From [Eubacterium] siraeum (GTDB lineage: Bacteria > Bacillota > Clostridia > Oscillospirales > Ruminococcaceae): a stretch of DNA of 64,000 bases. The position numbers and the translations under genes were made by a program. The stretch is taken from assembly GCA_025150425.1 (NCBI GenBank), contig CP102281.1:124001-188000 (forward strand). The letters run 5' to 3'. Below the pieces are notes generated by a model that saw only the letters and a list, made by a program, of their open reading frames with translations, had not been told where the DNA came from and ran no database searches. Numbering within the stretch: the stretch's first letter is position 1; every line of letters begins with the position of its first letter. This document shows positions 36,643-44,944 of this stretch, piece after piece.

Positions 36643-36960
36643 TCAGAATTTATCTGCAAAGTATGCGATAACCGACATTTCTTTACCTGTTCCTTTATCA
36701 ATGCCCTTGACCGTTATGCCCGACAGGTTCATAAGCTCGCCTACACGCACCTCCGTAAGGTCACAGCGCATTACATCCCTGCCAAGACACACAAGGACAA
36801 AGTCGCCGTCCATTATATTAACTGCGCCGTTTTCACCGAGCCGTACTTCCTTATAGGTTTCGGGGTCACGCATTGTGACGTATTTCAGCGGTCTTTTGTC
36901 GAGCCGTGTCATATCCTTTACGGACATTGTATCCTTAGGACGTTTGCTTTTACCGAACAT
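36643..36960 (-). CDS. Small conserved-looking protein of unknown function
   Basis: 105 residues (MFGKSKRPKDTMSVKDMTRL, ending VIAYFADKF), soluble, with a short basic N-terminus and a predicted beta-rich body (EVRLGENGAVNIMDGDFVLV; CDLTEVRVGELMNLSGITVK). Start ATG 36960 has AGGGTG eight bases upstream; a GTG nine bases earlier is possible. Monocistronic between the permease and kinase genes. I do not recognise a family. Confidence 0.6.
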   Translation of the reverse strand: MFGKSKRPKDTMSVKDMTRLDKRPLKYVTMRDPETYKEVRLGENGAVNIMDGDFVLVCLGRDVMRCDLTEVRVGELMNLSGITVKGIDKGTGKEMSVIAYFADKF

Positions 36961-37119
36961 AGTTATCACCCTATCAGAATTTTTTCTTTCAGTATAGCGT
37001 TAAAAGCAGGCTTTGTCAACTTACACAAAATAATTTATAGAAAGAAATGCCAATATTATTTAAATTAACACCGAATTTTTTAAAAAAGTTACAATATTAT
37101 TACAAATCGGTTAAAAGCG

Positions 37120-37148
37120 TTGACATCCGGCGGTTTTTAAGTTATTAT
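37120..37148 (+). promoter_or_regulatory. Promoter of the PASTA kinase-like gene
   Basis: TTGACA (37120-37125), 17-base spacer, TATTAT (37143-37148). Confidence 0.65.
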
Positions 37149-37239
37149 ATAATAGCTGAATTATAGAATTACCGCTGTAAACGGCGGTTATATACATAAA
37201 ACTTTGCGAGGGTAACCCTCTTTTGAAAGGAATGTCTGA

Positions 37240-38982
37240 ATGACAGAGATAAACAGACTGTGTTTAGGTTGTATGAACGAGAAAGAGAGCGACGGACCGT
37301 GCGAGAAGTGCGGCTACAGCAATGACGCTCCTTATCTGCCGTCATATCTGGCACCGGGAACGATACTCAACGACCGTTATATTGTAGGAAAACTGCTCAG
37401 CTATAACGGCGAGGGCGCTACATATATCGGCTTCGACAAGGTGACGGGTGCAAAGGTCACCGTCAAGGAATATATGCCGGATACGCTTTGCTCACGCAAG
37501 AAGGGCGATCCTCAGATAGTGGTTGACGCTAACAGGCTTCCGCTTTATAAAACGTATATGTCGGAATTCGTTGAACTTAACAAGGCACTGCTCAAGGCAC
37601 GCTCAATGACGCATATACAGACGGTGCTTGATATTTTCCCCCAGAACAATACGGCGTATGTAATATTCGAATTTATAAACGGAATCACTCTGAAGGCTTA
37701 TCTTGCGAACTGCTCGGGCGAGCTTACATGGGACAGAGTAAAGGAGCTTTTCCCTCCGATACTGACAACGCTGAGCCTTGTACATTCGGCAGGAATAATC
37801 CACAGAGGAATCAGTCCGCAGACCATACTTGTAACAGAAAAGAACGAACTTAAGCTGATAGATTTCCAGATAAGCGCAGGAAGAACAACAGGTACGGAGA
37901 TCGCCTGCGAAATGTACCCCGGATATTCCGCTCCCGAGCAGTATTCCTCAGCCGAGTGGCAGGGAACGTGGACAGATGTGTACGGCATATCTGCTACTTT
38001 ATACAGGGTGCTGACGGGCTGTGTGCCTACAGAATCTATTTCAAGGCTGGGAAATGATAACTGCCCCGAGCCTATGGTGATAAACAGAAATGTGCCGAGC
38101 CACGTTTCAAAGGTTATAATGAACGGTCTTAAGCTGAATACGTCAAACCGTATACAGACTATAACGGAGCTTGTTGTAAAGCTGTTTGAACAGCCTAAGT
38201 TCAACACGGCAGAGCAGGAACCTGTGCGCCCCGTTCAGCGTGTCAGAAAGGTTGAAACGAAGGAAGAAGCAAAGCCCGCTCCCACAGGCACAAAATCGGC
38301 TAACGCAAAGAAAAAGAAGCAGAATAACAAGATTGCCGTTATCGCAACGATAATTGTATGTGCGGTCATCGTGATAGGCTTTGCGATAGCGATAACTGTA
38401 CTTGCAATCACGGATAAGGGCCATACAAGCTCGACAGATCCCAATTATTATTCCGCTCCCGAAAGCACGACAACCTCGAGCGCTCCGGAAACCACCACTT
38501 CAAACACTACGGTTTCCTCAGATACTGCGCCCGATATAGTTTACGGATGCCCCACCTTCACAGGCGCACTGTTTACTTCTATCCAGGATACATATAACTT
38601 TGTAAAAATAACCGCAGAGTACAAGTTTGACGATACGGTAGCAAACGGTATTGTAATAAGCCAGAGCATAAAGCCCGATACCGAAATAAAGTCCGGAACG
38701 GAAATTAAACTCGTTGTGAGCAAGGGTCCCGCTTCAATAAAGCTGCCGGATTATACGGGCCTTAAGGTTGACCAGTATACAGCTCTGCTTTCACAGAAGA
38801 ATGTAAAGTTTGAGAAGAAGGCAACGAGCGATACGCACGGCGTAAAGGACGGATATGTTGTTAAATGCAGTAAGGAGATAGGCGAAACGGTAAACGTTAA
38901 GGATTCAGAAAAGGTTACGGTTTACTACGCAAAGTCAGGCGGCTCGTCTTCATCATCTTCAACATCATCAAAAACGAACTGA
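37240..38982 (+). CDS. PASTA-containing Ser/Thr kinase-like membrane protein, probable pseudokinase
   Basis: 580 residues. A zinc ribbon (CLGCM..., CEKCG; about 9-27) precedes a kinase fold (about 40-320). The beta-3 lysine is kept (VTVKEYMP, K76), but the catalytic loop reads HRGISPQT (188-195), lacking the Asp of HRD, and the metal loop reads DFQ (208-210) in place of DFG. The APE-like APEQYSSAEWQGTWTDVYGI region is normal. One membrane helix (about 365-390), a Ser/Thr-rich linker and two PASTA repeats (about 430-562) follow. PASTA domains usually sense muropeptides. Signalling without phosphotransfer is the likely mode. Confidence 0.88.
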   Translation: MTEINRLCLGCMNEKESDGPCEKCGYSNDAPYLPSYLAPGTILNDRYIVGKLLSYNGEGATYIGFDKVTGAKVTVKEYMPDTLCSRKKGDPQIVVDANRLPLYKTYMSEFVELNKALLKARSMTHIQTVLDIFPQNNTAYVIFEFINGITLKAYLANCSGELTWDRVKELFPPILTTLSLVHSAGIIHRGISPQTILVTEKNELKLIDFQISAGRTTGTEIACEMYPGYSAPEQYSSAEWQGTWTDVYGISATLYRVLTGCVPTESISRLGNDNCPEPMVINRNVPSHVSKVIMNGLKLNTSNRIQTITELVVKLFEQPKFNTAEQEPVRPVQRVRKVETKEEAKPAPTGTKSANAKKKKQNNKIAVIATIIVCAVIVIGFAIAITVLAITDKGHTSSTDPNYYSAPESTTTSSAPETTTSNTTVSSDTAPDIVYGCPTFTGALFTSIQDTYNFVKITAEYKFDDTVANGIVISQSIKPDTEIKSGTEIKLVVSKGPASIKLPDYTGLKVDQYTALLSQKNVKFEKKATSDTHGVKDGYVVKCSKEIGETVNVKDSEKVTVYYAKSGGSSSSSSTSSKTN

Positions 38983-38994
38983 TAAAAAATTACG

Positions 38995-39029
38995 ATTGTC
39001 GCAGGACTTCCTATAAGCTCTGCGACAAT
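38995..39029 (+). terminator. Hairpin terminator after the kinase-like gene
   Basis: 10-bp stem ATTGTCGCAG / CTGCGACAAT with a 15-base loop. No long T-run follows, but a TATAAT box for pheA lies at 39035-39040 just downstream. Confidence 0.55.
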
Positions 39030-39076
39030 TGCTGTATAATGTATAAAATGCCGAAATGAAGAAACGGAGAGTAAAA

Positions 39077-40201
39077 ATGGATCTCAAAGAGATAAGAAAA
39101 GAGATAGACGCTACGGACGATGAAATACTGAGATTGTTTTTGAAGCGTATGGATCTGTGTGTTGGAGTTGCAAAGTACAAGAAAGAAAACAATATGCAGG
39201 TATTTCAAGGAAAGCGTGAGCAGGAAATACTTGAGCGTATAAAGAGCGAATCTCCCGATGATCTGGCGGAGGGCGCAGGTCAGCTTTTCACCTGTATAAT
39301 GGATATATCGAAATGCTTACAGCAGAGAATATTGTCCGATGCACCCGTGCCGCATTTTGAAAGCCCGAAAATACAGCCGGTAAGAATCGCCTGCCCCGGA
39401 ACAAAGGGCAGTAATACGGAGGAGGCATCGGTAAAGCTGTTCCCCGACTCCGAAATAGATTTTTACCCCGATTTTTCGGACGTGTTCGAGGCGGTGGAGA
39501 ACGGAGGTGCGGATTACGGCGTACTGCCTATAGAAAACAGCACTGCGGGAGATATAAGGCAGACATACGACCTGCTTGCGAAGTACAATTTTTATATCTG
39601 TAAGCGTACGCAGATAAAGATAAACCACTGCCTTGCCGCAAAGCCCGGTGCGGATATAAAGACAATTTATTCACACGAGCAGGCGCTAAAGCAGTGCTTC
39701 GGATTTCTTAAGGGATATCCTGCAAGGCAGGTGCCTTATGCGAACACGGCTCTTGCCGCAGAAATGGTCGCAAACAGCGATGATAACACGATAGCGGCGA
39801 TATGCTCAGAAAGATGCGCCGAGCTTTACGGACTGGAAACGGTAAAGCGTGATATTGCAGACAACCCCGATAATACCACCCGGTTTATATGCATATCAAA
39901 GCGGCCTGAGGTGACACCGGACGCAGATATAATTTCTATCTGTATGTCACTGCCGCATACGACAGGCTCACTGTACAGAATGCTGATACGTTTTGCGCTG
40001 TACGGCCTTAATATTACAAAGATAGAGAGTGCGCCCGTTCCGCAGGCAAAGCAGGATATAAAGAGGGAAACGTTCGACGTGGTGTTCTATCTCGACTTTG
40101 AGGGAAATGCGCTTGACCCCGAGGTAGTAAGGCTTATGACGATACTTGAGGAGGAAATGAAGTATTTCAAGTTCCTCGGCAACTATAAGCATTTTGACTG
40201 A
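39077..40201 (+). CDS. pheA: Bifunctional chorismate mutase / prephenate dehydratase (P-protein)
   Basis: 374 residues converting chorismate via prephenate to phenylpyruvate in phenylalanine synthesis. Order: AroQ chorismate mutase (MDLKEIRKEIDATDDEILRL; about 1-85), prephenate dehydratase (PGTKGSNTEEAS; VLPIENSTAGDI; catalytic NTTRFICI near 275), ACT regulatory domain (about 280-374; LPHTTGSLYRMLIRFALYGL). The ACT Phe-binding motif ESRP is ESAP here, so feedback may be changed. ATG 39077 follows ACGGAGAGT; an earlier ATG at 39056 lacks a site. A TATAAT box lies at 39035-39040 without a clear -35. Confidence 0.93.
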   Translation: MDLKEIRKEIDATDDEILRLFLKRMDLCVGVAKYKKENNMQVFQGKREQEILERIKSESPDDLAEGAGQLFTCIMDISKCLQQRILSDAPVPHFESPKIQPVRIACPGTKGSNTEEASVKLFPDSEIDFYPDFSDVFEAVENGGADYGVLPIENSTAGDIRQTYDLLAKYNFYICKRTQIKINHCLAAKPGADIKTIYSHEQALKQCFGFLKGYPARQVPYANTALAAEMVANSDDNTIAAICSERCAELYGLETVKRDIADNPDNTTRFICISKRPEVTPDADIISICMSLPHTTGSLYRMLIRFALYGLNITKIESAPVPQAKQDIKRETFDVVFYLDFEGNALDPEVVRLMTILEEEMKYFKFLGNYKHFD

Positions 40202-40216
40202 TCGTAAAGGAGAGGT

Positions 40217-41377
40217 ATGTTTACAAGTGCGATAATACTTGCCGCAGGGAGCGGCAGGAGGATGGGCTTTGACAAGATGACGGCACGGCTTTGCGGCAAG
40301 GCGGTCATACTGTACAGCATAGAGCGGTTTGTCGAAAGCGACGCCGATGAAATAATAATAGCGGCAAGCGAGGATAATACAGATAAAATCAGAGAGCTTG
40401 TAAGCGAAAACATACATACCGATAAGCCGATAAAAATCATCACAGGCGGAGCGACACGCTTTGAGTCGGCGGTGAAAGCGGTAAGGCAGACCTCGTGCGA
40501 GTGCGATGTGGTGTCGGTGCATGACGGAGCAAGGCCTTTTGTGACGGCAAAGACGGCAGACAAGGTCGCACTGGAGGCATTTCGGCACGGTGCGGCACTG
40601 GCGGCGGTAAGAGCGAAGGACACGGTAAAGATATGCAATGACGGTGTTGTCACAGCTACTCCGGACAGAAGCGGTCTGTGGCTTGCACAGACACCTCAGG
40701 CGGCAAGAAAAGCCGACTATCTTGCGGCGGCGGAAAAGCTCGATGTGAATGACGCAAGGATAACTGATGACGCATCGGTAATGGAACTGTATGGGATAAA
40801 GCCGTTTATCGTTGAGGGCAGTTATGACAATATAAAGCTGACCACGAAAGAGGACATAGCAATGGCGGAATATATTATCGGGAAAACAGGCGCACCAAAA
40901 CTTTGTGTAGGTCACGGATATGACGTACACAGGCTTGTAGAGGGCAGAAAGCTGATACTCTGCGGTGTGGAGGTGCCGAATAAGGATAATCTGGGGCTTC
41001 TCGGTCACAGCGATGCAGATGTTGCGGTACACGCACTTATGGACGCTATGCTCGGTGCGGCGGCACTGGGCGATATAGGACGGCATTTCCCCGACAGCGA
41101 CAGCAGATACAAGGGTATCAGCAGTATGAAGCTGCTTGAACACGTCAGAAAACTGCTTGACGGGAAAAACGCTCACGTTACGAATGCGGATATAACGATA
41201 GTTGCGGAAAAGCCGAAACTTGCAAAGTTCATTCCCGATATGCAAAGGAGCATAGCGGCGGCACTGGGGCTTGACACGGACGATGTCAACGTAAAGGCGA
41301 CTACCGAGGAGGGTCTTGGTATAGCAGAAGATGGTATAGCCGCCCACGCTGTATGTATGGTCGAAAAGATTGGCTGA
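40217..41377 (+). CDS. ispDF: Bifunctional IspD/IspF (methylerythritol phosphate pathway)
   Basis: 386-residue fusion of MEP cytidylyltransferase (about 1-222; ILAAGSGRRMGFDKMTARLC; VHDGARPFV; QTPQAARKA) and MECDP synthase (about 228-386; metal site GHGYDVHRLVEG; LGHSDADVAVHALMDAMLGA; KATTEEGLG). The two catalyse steps three and five of isoprenoid precursor synthesis; the fusion is known in several bacterial groups. It follows pheA by 15 bases, an apparent operon without obvious metabolic link, and ends at a terminator. Confidence 0.95.
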   Translation: MFTSAIILAAGSGRRMGFDKMTARLCGKAVILYSIERFVESDADEIIIAASEDNTDKIRELVSENIHTDKPIKIITGGATRFESAVKAVRQTSCECDVVSVHDGARPFVTAKTADKVALEAFRHGAALAAVRAKDTVKICNDGVVTATPDRSGLWLAQTPQAARKADYLAAAEKLDVNDARITDDASVMELYGIKPFIVEGSYDNIKLTTKEDIAMAEYIIGKTGAPKLCVGHGYDVHRLVEGRKLILCGVEVPNKDNLGLLGHSDADVAVHALMDAMLGAAALGDIGRHFPDSDSRYKGISSMKLLEHVRKLLDGKNAHVTNADITIVAEKPKLAKFIPDMQRSIAAALGLDTDDVNVKATTEEGLGIAEDGIAAHAVCMVEKIG

Positions 41378-41422
41378 AATGTTCAGATATTGAATAAATA
41401 TTTATGAAAAATTCATAACCAT

Positions 41423-41461
41423 AAAAGCGTTACGGGAATGTAAAAATCCCGCAACGCTTTT
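41423..41461 (+). terminator. Terminator after ispDF
   Basis: AAAAGCGTTxCGGGA / TCCCGxAACGCTTTT stem with one internal mismatch and a 9-base loop, then TTGTTTA. Confidence 0.8.
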
Positions 41462-41663
41462 GTTTATGCCGATTTGAAAGAATTCAGCCGAAAAAGGAAA
41501 TACTTTAAATGTCAGCTTTACAAATAACAGTATTGCAAAAATGAATAACGAGCCATTCAAAAAATTCATGGAAATTTGTCAAGAAAATTATCCACTTATA
41601 ACATTTTTGTTTGGTAAATTCATAGATTTTGGCGAAAAATTTTGTTTTAACATTCAAGGCGGA

Positions 41664-41691
41664 TTGACATATTCTAAATAGGTGTTATAAT
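41664..41691 (+). promoter_or_regulatory. Promoter of the antiporter gene
   Basis: TTGACA (41664-41669), 16-base spacer, TATAAT (41686-41691). Confidence 0.78.
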
Positions 41692-41713
41692 ACGGGCATA
41701 CAGAAAAAACAGG

Positions 41714-41741
41714 GGCTATATCGCACAGCTGCGATATAGCC
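41714..41741 (+). promoter_or_regulatory. 12-bp perfect hairpin in the antiporter 5' UTR
   Basis: GGCTATATCGCA / TGCGATATAGCC with a CAGC loop begins about 16 bases after the expected transcription start. No other known riboswitch landmarks are seen. It may protect the mRNA or act in attenuation. Confidence 0.6.
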
Positions 41742-41788
41742 TTTGTGACGAAAAGAAAAAGTAGAACAAAAGGAAAGGAAGATGAATT

Positions 41789-43060
41789 ATGGATTACACA
41801 TATCTGCTTTATATAGCGATAATCCTCATTTTCACAAAAGCATTCGGACTGCTGTCAAAGGTTATAAAGCTTCCTCAGGTAGTCGGCGCACTGGTTGCGG
41901 GCATTATTTTAGGCCCTGTGTGTCTTAACCTTGTATCTCTTGACAACGCTCCGATACTCAGCAATCTGTCGGAGATAGGCGTTATCGTGCTTATGTTCGC
42001 CGCAGGTCTTGAAACGGATATCCGTGAGATGAAGAAGTGCGGACTTGCAAGCTCGATAATAGCTCTTATCGGTGTTATCGTTCCTCTGGTCGGCGGTGCC
42101 GCTACAGCGTTCCTGTTCGGTACGGCAGATCCCACTCTTTCGACATCAACATTCCTGCAGGACGTTTTCGTAGGTGTTATCCTTACTGCAACATCGGTAA
42201 GTATCACTGTCGAAACGCTTAAAGAACTCGGAAAGCTCAACACAAGAGCGGGCAACGCAATACTCGGTGCGGCTCTTATAGACGATGTACTCGGTATCAT
42301 TGCACTGACGGTAATTACATCTCTTGCAGATCCCGAGTCGGGAAATATCGGTATAGTAATACTGAAGATACTCGGCTTCTTCGCATTCGCTCTGCTGTTC
42401 GGTGTATTCTTCCACTTCGTATTCAACAAGTGGACACAGAGAACGGAAGAAAATCAGCGCCGTTATGTCATTGTCAGCTTTGCGCTCTGCCTTCTCTTTG
42501 CGTATGTTGCCGAGGAATTCTTCGGTGTTGCCGATATTACAGGTTCGTTCGTTGCAGGTCTTGTAATTTCAAGTACGTCAAAGACGAAGTATATCGCACA
42601 CAGATTTGATACAATGTCTTATCTGCTGTTGTCGCCTATCTTCTTCGCAAGCATAGGTCTTAAGGTAACGCTTACAAATATGACACCTACAATCATCATA
42701 TTCGCCGTTGTACTGCTGATAGTCGCTATACTGTCAAAGGTTGTCGGCTGCGGACTTGGTGCGAAGATATGCAGATACACGAACAAAGAGGCTTTGCAAA
42801 TCGGCGTGGGAATGATTTCCCGTGGCGAAGTTGCGCTGATAGTTGCGGATAAGGGTCTTAATATGGGACTTATGAGCAGCGGACTTTTCGGTCCTATAGT
42901 AATCATGGTGGTTATCACTACTGTAGTAACTCCTATCCTGCTGAAGTTTGTATTCAAGGATAAGAATGATGCTTCGGGAGAAATAAAGTCTAAAGAAGCT
43001 GCAGAGGGTACAACTTCAGACGACAGCCTTGAGTATGTTCCCGGTCAGGATAACGTGTGA
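41789..43060 (+). CDS. Cation:proton antiporter (CPA2, KefB/NapA-type membrane domain)
   Basis: 423-residue membrane protein with about 12 helices. CPA2 features are visible: LPQVVGALVAGIILGP near residue 30, the ion-binding ILGAALIDDVLGIIALTVIT (about 155-174; paired Asp), GVADITGSFVAGL, and the C-terminal LQIGVGMISRGEVALIVADK. There is no RCK/TrkA-N domain, in contrast to KefB/C, and the tail is short and acidic. Expected to exchange Na+ or K+ for protons in pH homeostasis. It has its own promoter, a 5' hairpin and a terminator. Confidence 0.92.
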   Translation: MDYTYLLYIAIILIFTKAFGLLSKVIKLPQVVGALVAGIILGPVCLNLVSLDNAPILSNLSEIGVIVLMFAAGLETDIREMKKCGLASSIIALIGVIVPLVGGAATAFLFGTADPTLSTSTFLQDVFVGVILTATSVSITVETLKELGKLNTRAGNAILGAALIDDVLGIIALTVITSLADPESGNIGIVILKILGFFAFALLFGVFFHFVFNKWTQRTEENQRRYVIVSFALCLLFAYVAEEFFGVADITGSFVAGLVISSTSKTKYIAHRFDTMSYLLLSPIFFASIGLKVTLTNMTPTIIIFAVVLLIVAILSKVVGCGLGAKICRYTNKEALQIGVGMISRGEVALIVADKGLNMGLMSSGLFGPIVIMVVITTVVTPILLKFVFKDKNDASGEIKSKEAAEGTTSDDSLEYVPGQDNV

Positions 43061-43088
43061 GCTTAAAATAAAACAGAATGATATTCAG

Positions 43089-43126
43089 AGCCGCCGATGA
43101 GCATTAAAGCCGTCGGCGGCTTCTTT
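43089..43126 (+). terminator. Terminator after the antiporter gene
   Basis: 9-bp GC-rich stem AGCCGCCGA / TCGGCGGCT with a 15-base loop, followed by TCTTTA. Confidence 0.8.
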
Positions 43127-43218
43127 ACACAAGTTTTTATTGACAAGAGGGCAGTTTTACTATATTATTATATTAGCTGCGTTTATTGCAGATATTTCTC
43201 CGAAAGGTTGTGTGTCTG

Positions 43219-44064
43219 TTGGAAAAAAAGCTGAAGCTGTACGGTTTCAACAACCTCACAAAGACTCTGAGCTTCAACATATACGATGTCTGTTATGCTA
43301 AAGGAGCAAGAGAGCAGAAAGAATATATAGACTATATCGACGAGCAGTATAATTCCGAGCGACTTACGGGTATACTGTGCGACGTTACGGATATAATCGG
43401 GGCGAATGTGCTTAACATTTCAAAGCAGGACTACGATCCGCAGGGCGCAAGCGTAACACTGCTGATAAGCGAAAAGGCTACGGACAGTATGGAGATAGAC
43501 AAGTCGTGCAACAGAGGAATGGTGGACGGAAAGCCGCTCCATCCTCAGCGTAACGGTGCCGGCAAGGCTCTGTCATCCGAAACGGTGGTCGCACATCTTG
43601 ACAAGTCGCACGTTACGGTGCATACCTATCCCGAATATCACCCGAACAACAGTATTTCTACATTCAGGGTGGATATTGACGTTTCGACCTGCGGAGAGAT
43701 TTCGCCGCTTAATGCGCTGGATTATCTTATCGGCAGTTTCGATTCCGATATTATAACGATAGACTACAGGGTAAGAGGTTTTACCCGTGATGTAGGCGGA
43801 AGAAAGCTGTATCTCGACCACGATATAACCTCGATACAGGATTTTATCAACGATTATACGCTGACGAAATATGACGCTACAGATATAAACGTGTATCAGG
43901 CGAACATATTCCACACAAGGCTTATGGTGCGTGAGATGGATCTGAAAAACTACCTGTTCAATACGGATATATATGACATTCCGCCTAAGGAGCGACTGAG
44001 AATTACGGAGAGCCTAAGGCGTGAGATGATAGAGATATATTCGGGGATGAATATTTATGGGTGA
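43219..44064 (+). CDS. speD: S-adenosylmethionine decarboxylase proenzyme
   Basis: 281 residues, similar in length to the E. coli SpeD class. It self-cleaves to a pyruvoyl enzyme that makes decarboxylated SAM, the aminopropyl donor for spermidine. The processing site is [16 protein letters not shown] (Ser about 133). The start is taken as TTG 43219 giving [20 protein letters not shown], with CGAAAGG 11 bases upstream. Together with the decarboxylase and speE downstream it forms a spermidine locus, although a MITE and a DUF559 gene now separate speD from the rest. Confidence 0.93.
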   Translation: MEKKLKLYGFNNLTKTLSFNIYDVCYAKGAREQKEYIDYIDEQYNSERLTGILCDVTDIIGANVLNISKQDYDPQGASVTLLISEKATDSMEIDKSCNRGMVDGKPLHPQRNGAGKALSSETVVAHLDKSHVTVHTYPEYHPNNSISTFRVDIDVSTCGEISPLNALDYLIGSFDSDIITIDYRVRGFTRDVGGRKLYLDHDITSIQDFINDYTLTKYDATDINVYQANIFHTRLMVREMDLKNYLFNTDIYDIPPKERLRITESLRREMIEIYSGMNIYG

Positions 44065-44137
44065 GCAACATACTCTTGTGATTTTGAGTTTAGCGATGAT
44101 TTATATTTAAGCATTTCCGTTTAATAAGAACTATCCC

Positions 44138-44429
44138 CTTGGCTCCCTTGTGTAAAGGGAGCTGGCACAGTGCGGTACAATATTTTCGGTGTTACTTTTA
44201 ATATCAGGTCGAAGATTTTTTATAAATAAATAAGATTTCCGTCACTGTGACTGTGGGATTGTTAACGGAGGCGACGGCAGGACTGAAACAGTTTGTAGCA
44301 AGCGATCCCTCAGTCTTGGCGGCAGACAGAGTAAGTGCTATTTGAATGTCACATGTGTCGCCGGATATAACGAGATTTGACAGGAGCGAGCTTTGCCGCA
44401 AGCCAGCTCCCTTTGGCAAGGGAGCCAAG
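44138..44429. mobile_element. MITE with 28-29 bp terminal inverted repeats
   Basis: Left end CTTGGCTCCCTTG, then AAAGGGAGCTGGC (44138-44166); right end is the near-exact complement (44402-44429). The interior has GTGACTGTGGGATTGTT and CGATCCCTCAGTC, parts of an internal inverted pair. This CTTGGCTCCCTTG repeat resembles one I recall as widespread in gut Clostridia genomes. Non-coding, so it would be moved by a transposase supplied elsewhere. It lies between speD and the DUF559 gene. Confidence 0.8.
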
Positions 44430-44520
44430 TTTAGTGCTTGGCGAAGCGTGTTGTTTCTTATTGAATAATATTGAGTATCGTAATAGTTTTGGACAACACC
44501 GTAACAGAAGAGGAGTGTGT

Positions 44521-44913
44521 ATGGACGAAAAAAAGCAATACATTCATAATAAACAGCTTGTTTCTTATGCTAAAAAGCTACGTTCTCAGATGACAGATGA
44601 AGAAAGGAAATTGTGGTACTGCTATCTTAAAGAGTACCCTGTCAGATTTATACGACAAAAAGTTCTGTTTAAATATATTGCTGATTTTTATTGTCCGAAA
44701 GCAAAGCTTGTAATTGAGCTTGACGGTTCACAGCATTACGAGGAAAAAGAAATGGAGTACGACAAAGAACGAACAGCTTTTCTGAATTCGAAAGGTATAA
44801 TGGTATTGCGTTTCACGAATAGCAGTATTCACAATGAGTTCAGAAATGTCTGTGAATATATAGAACAAACAGTAAATAAAAGAATGGAAAATATAAGCTA
44901 TAAGGCTGAATGA
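44521..44913 (+). CDS. DUF559-type PD-(D/E)XK endonuclease-like protein
   Basis: 130 residues of the DUF559/Vsr-like fold: AKKLRSQMTDEERKLWYCYL, then FIRQKVLFKYIADFYCPKAK, LVIELDGSQH (nuclease D and ExK-like positions about 61-73) and GIMVLRFTNSSI. Members are common as solitary, mobile genes beside repeats and are presumed nucleases, with no established substrate. ATG 44521 follows GAGGAG; upstream frame to 44377 is read from the MITE. It is more AT-rich than its neighbours, consistent with recent arrival between speD and the decarboxylase. Confidence 0.88.
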   Translation: MDEKKQYIHNKQLVSYAKKLRSQMTDEERKLWYCYLKEYPVRFIRQKVLFKYIADFYCPKAKLVIELDGSQHYEEKEMEYDKERTAFLNSKGIMVLRFTNSSIHNEFRNVCEYIEQTVNKRMENISYKAE

Positions 44914-44944
44914 ATATTACTTCCTTCCCGAAAGGACTGATGAT

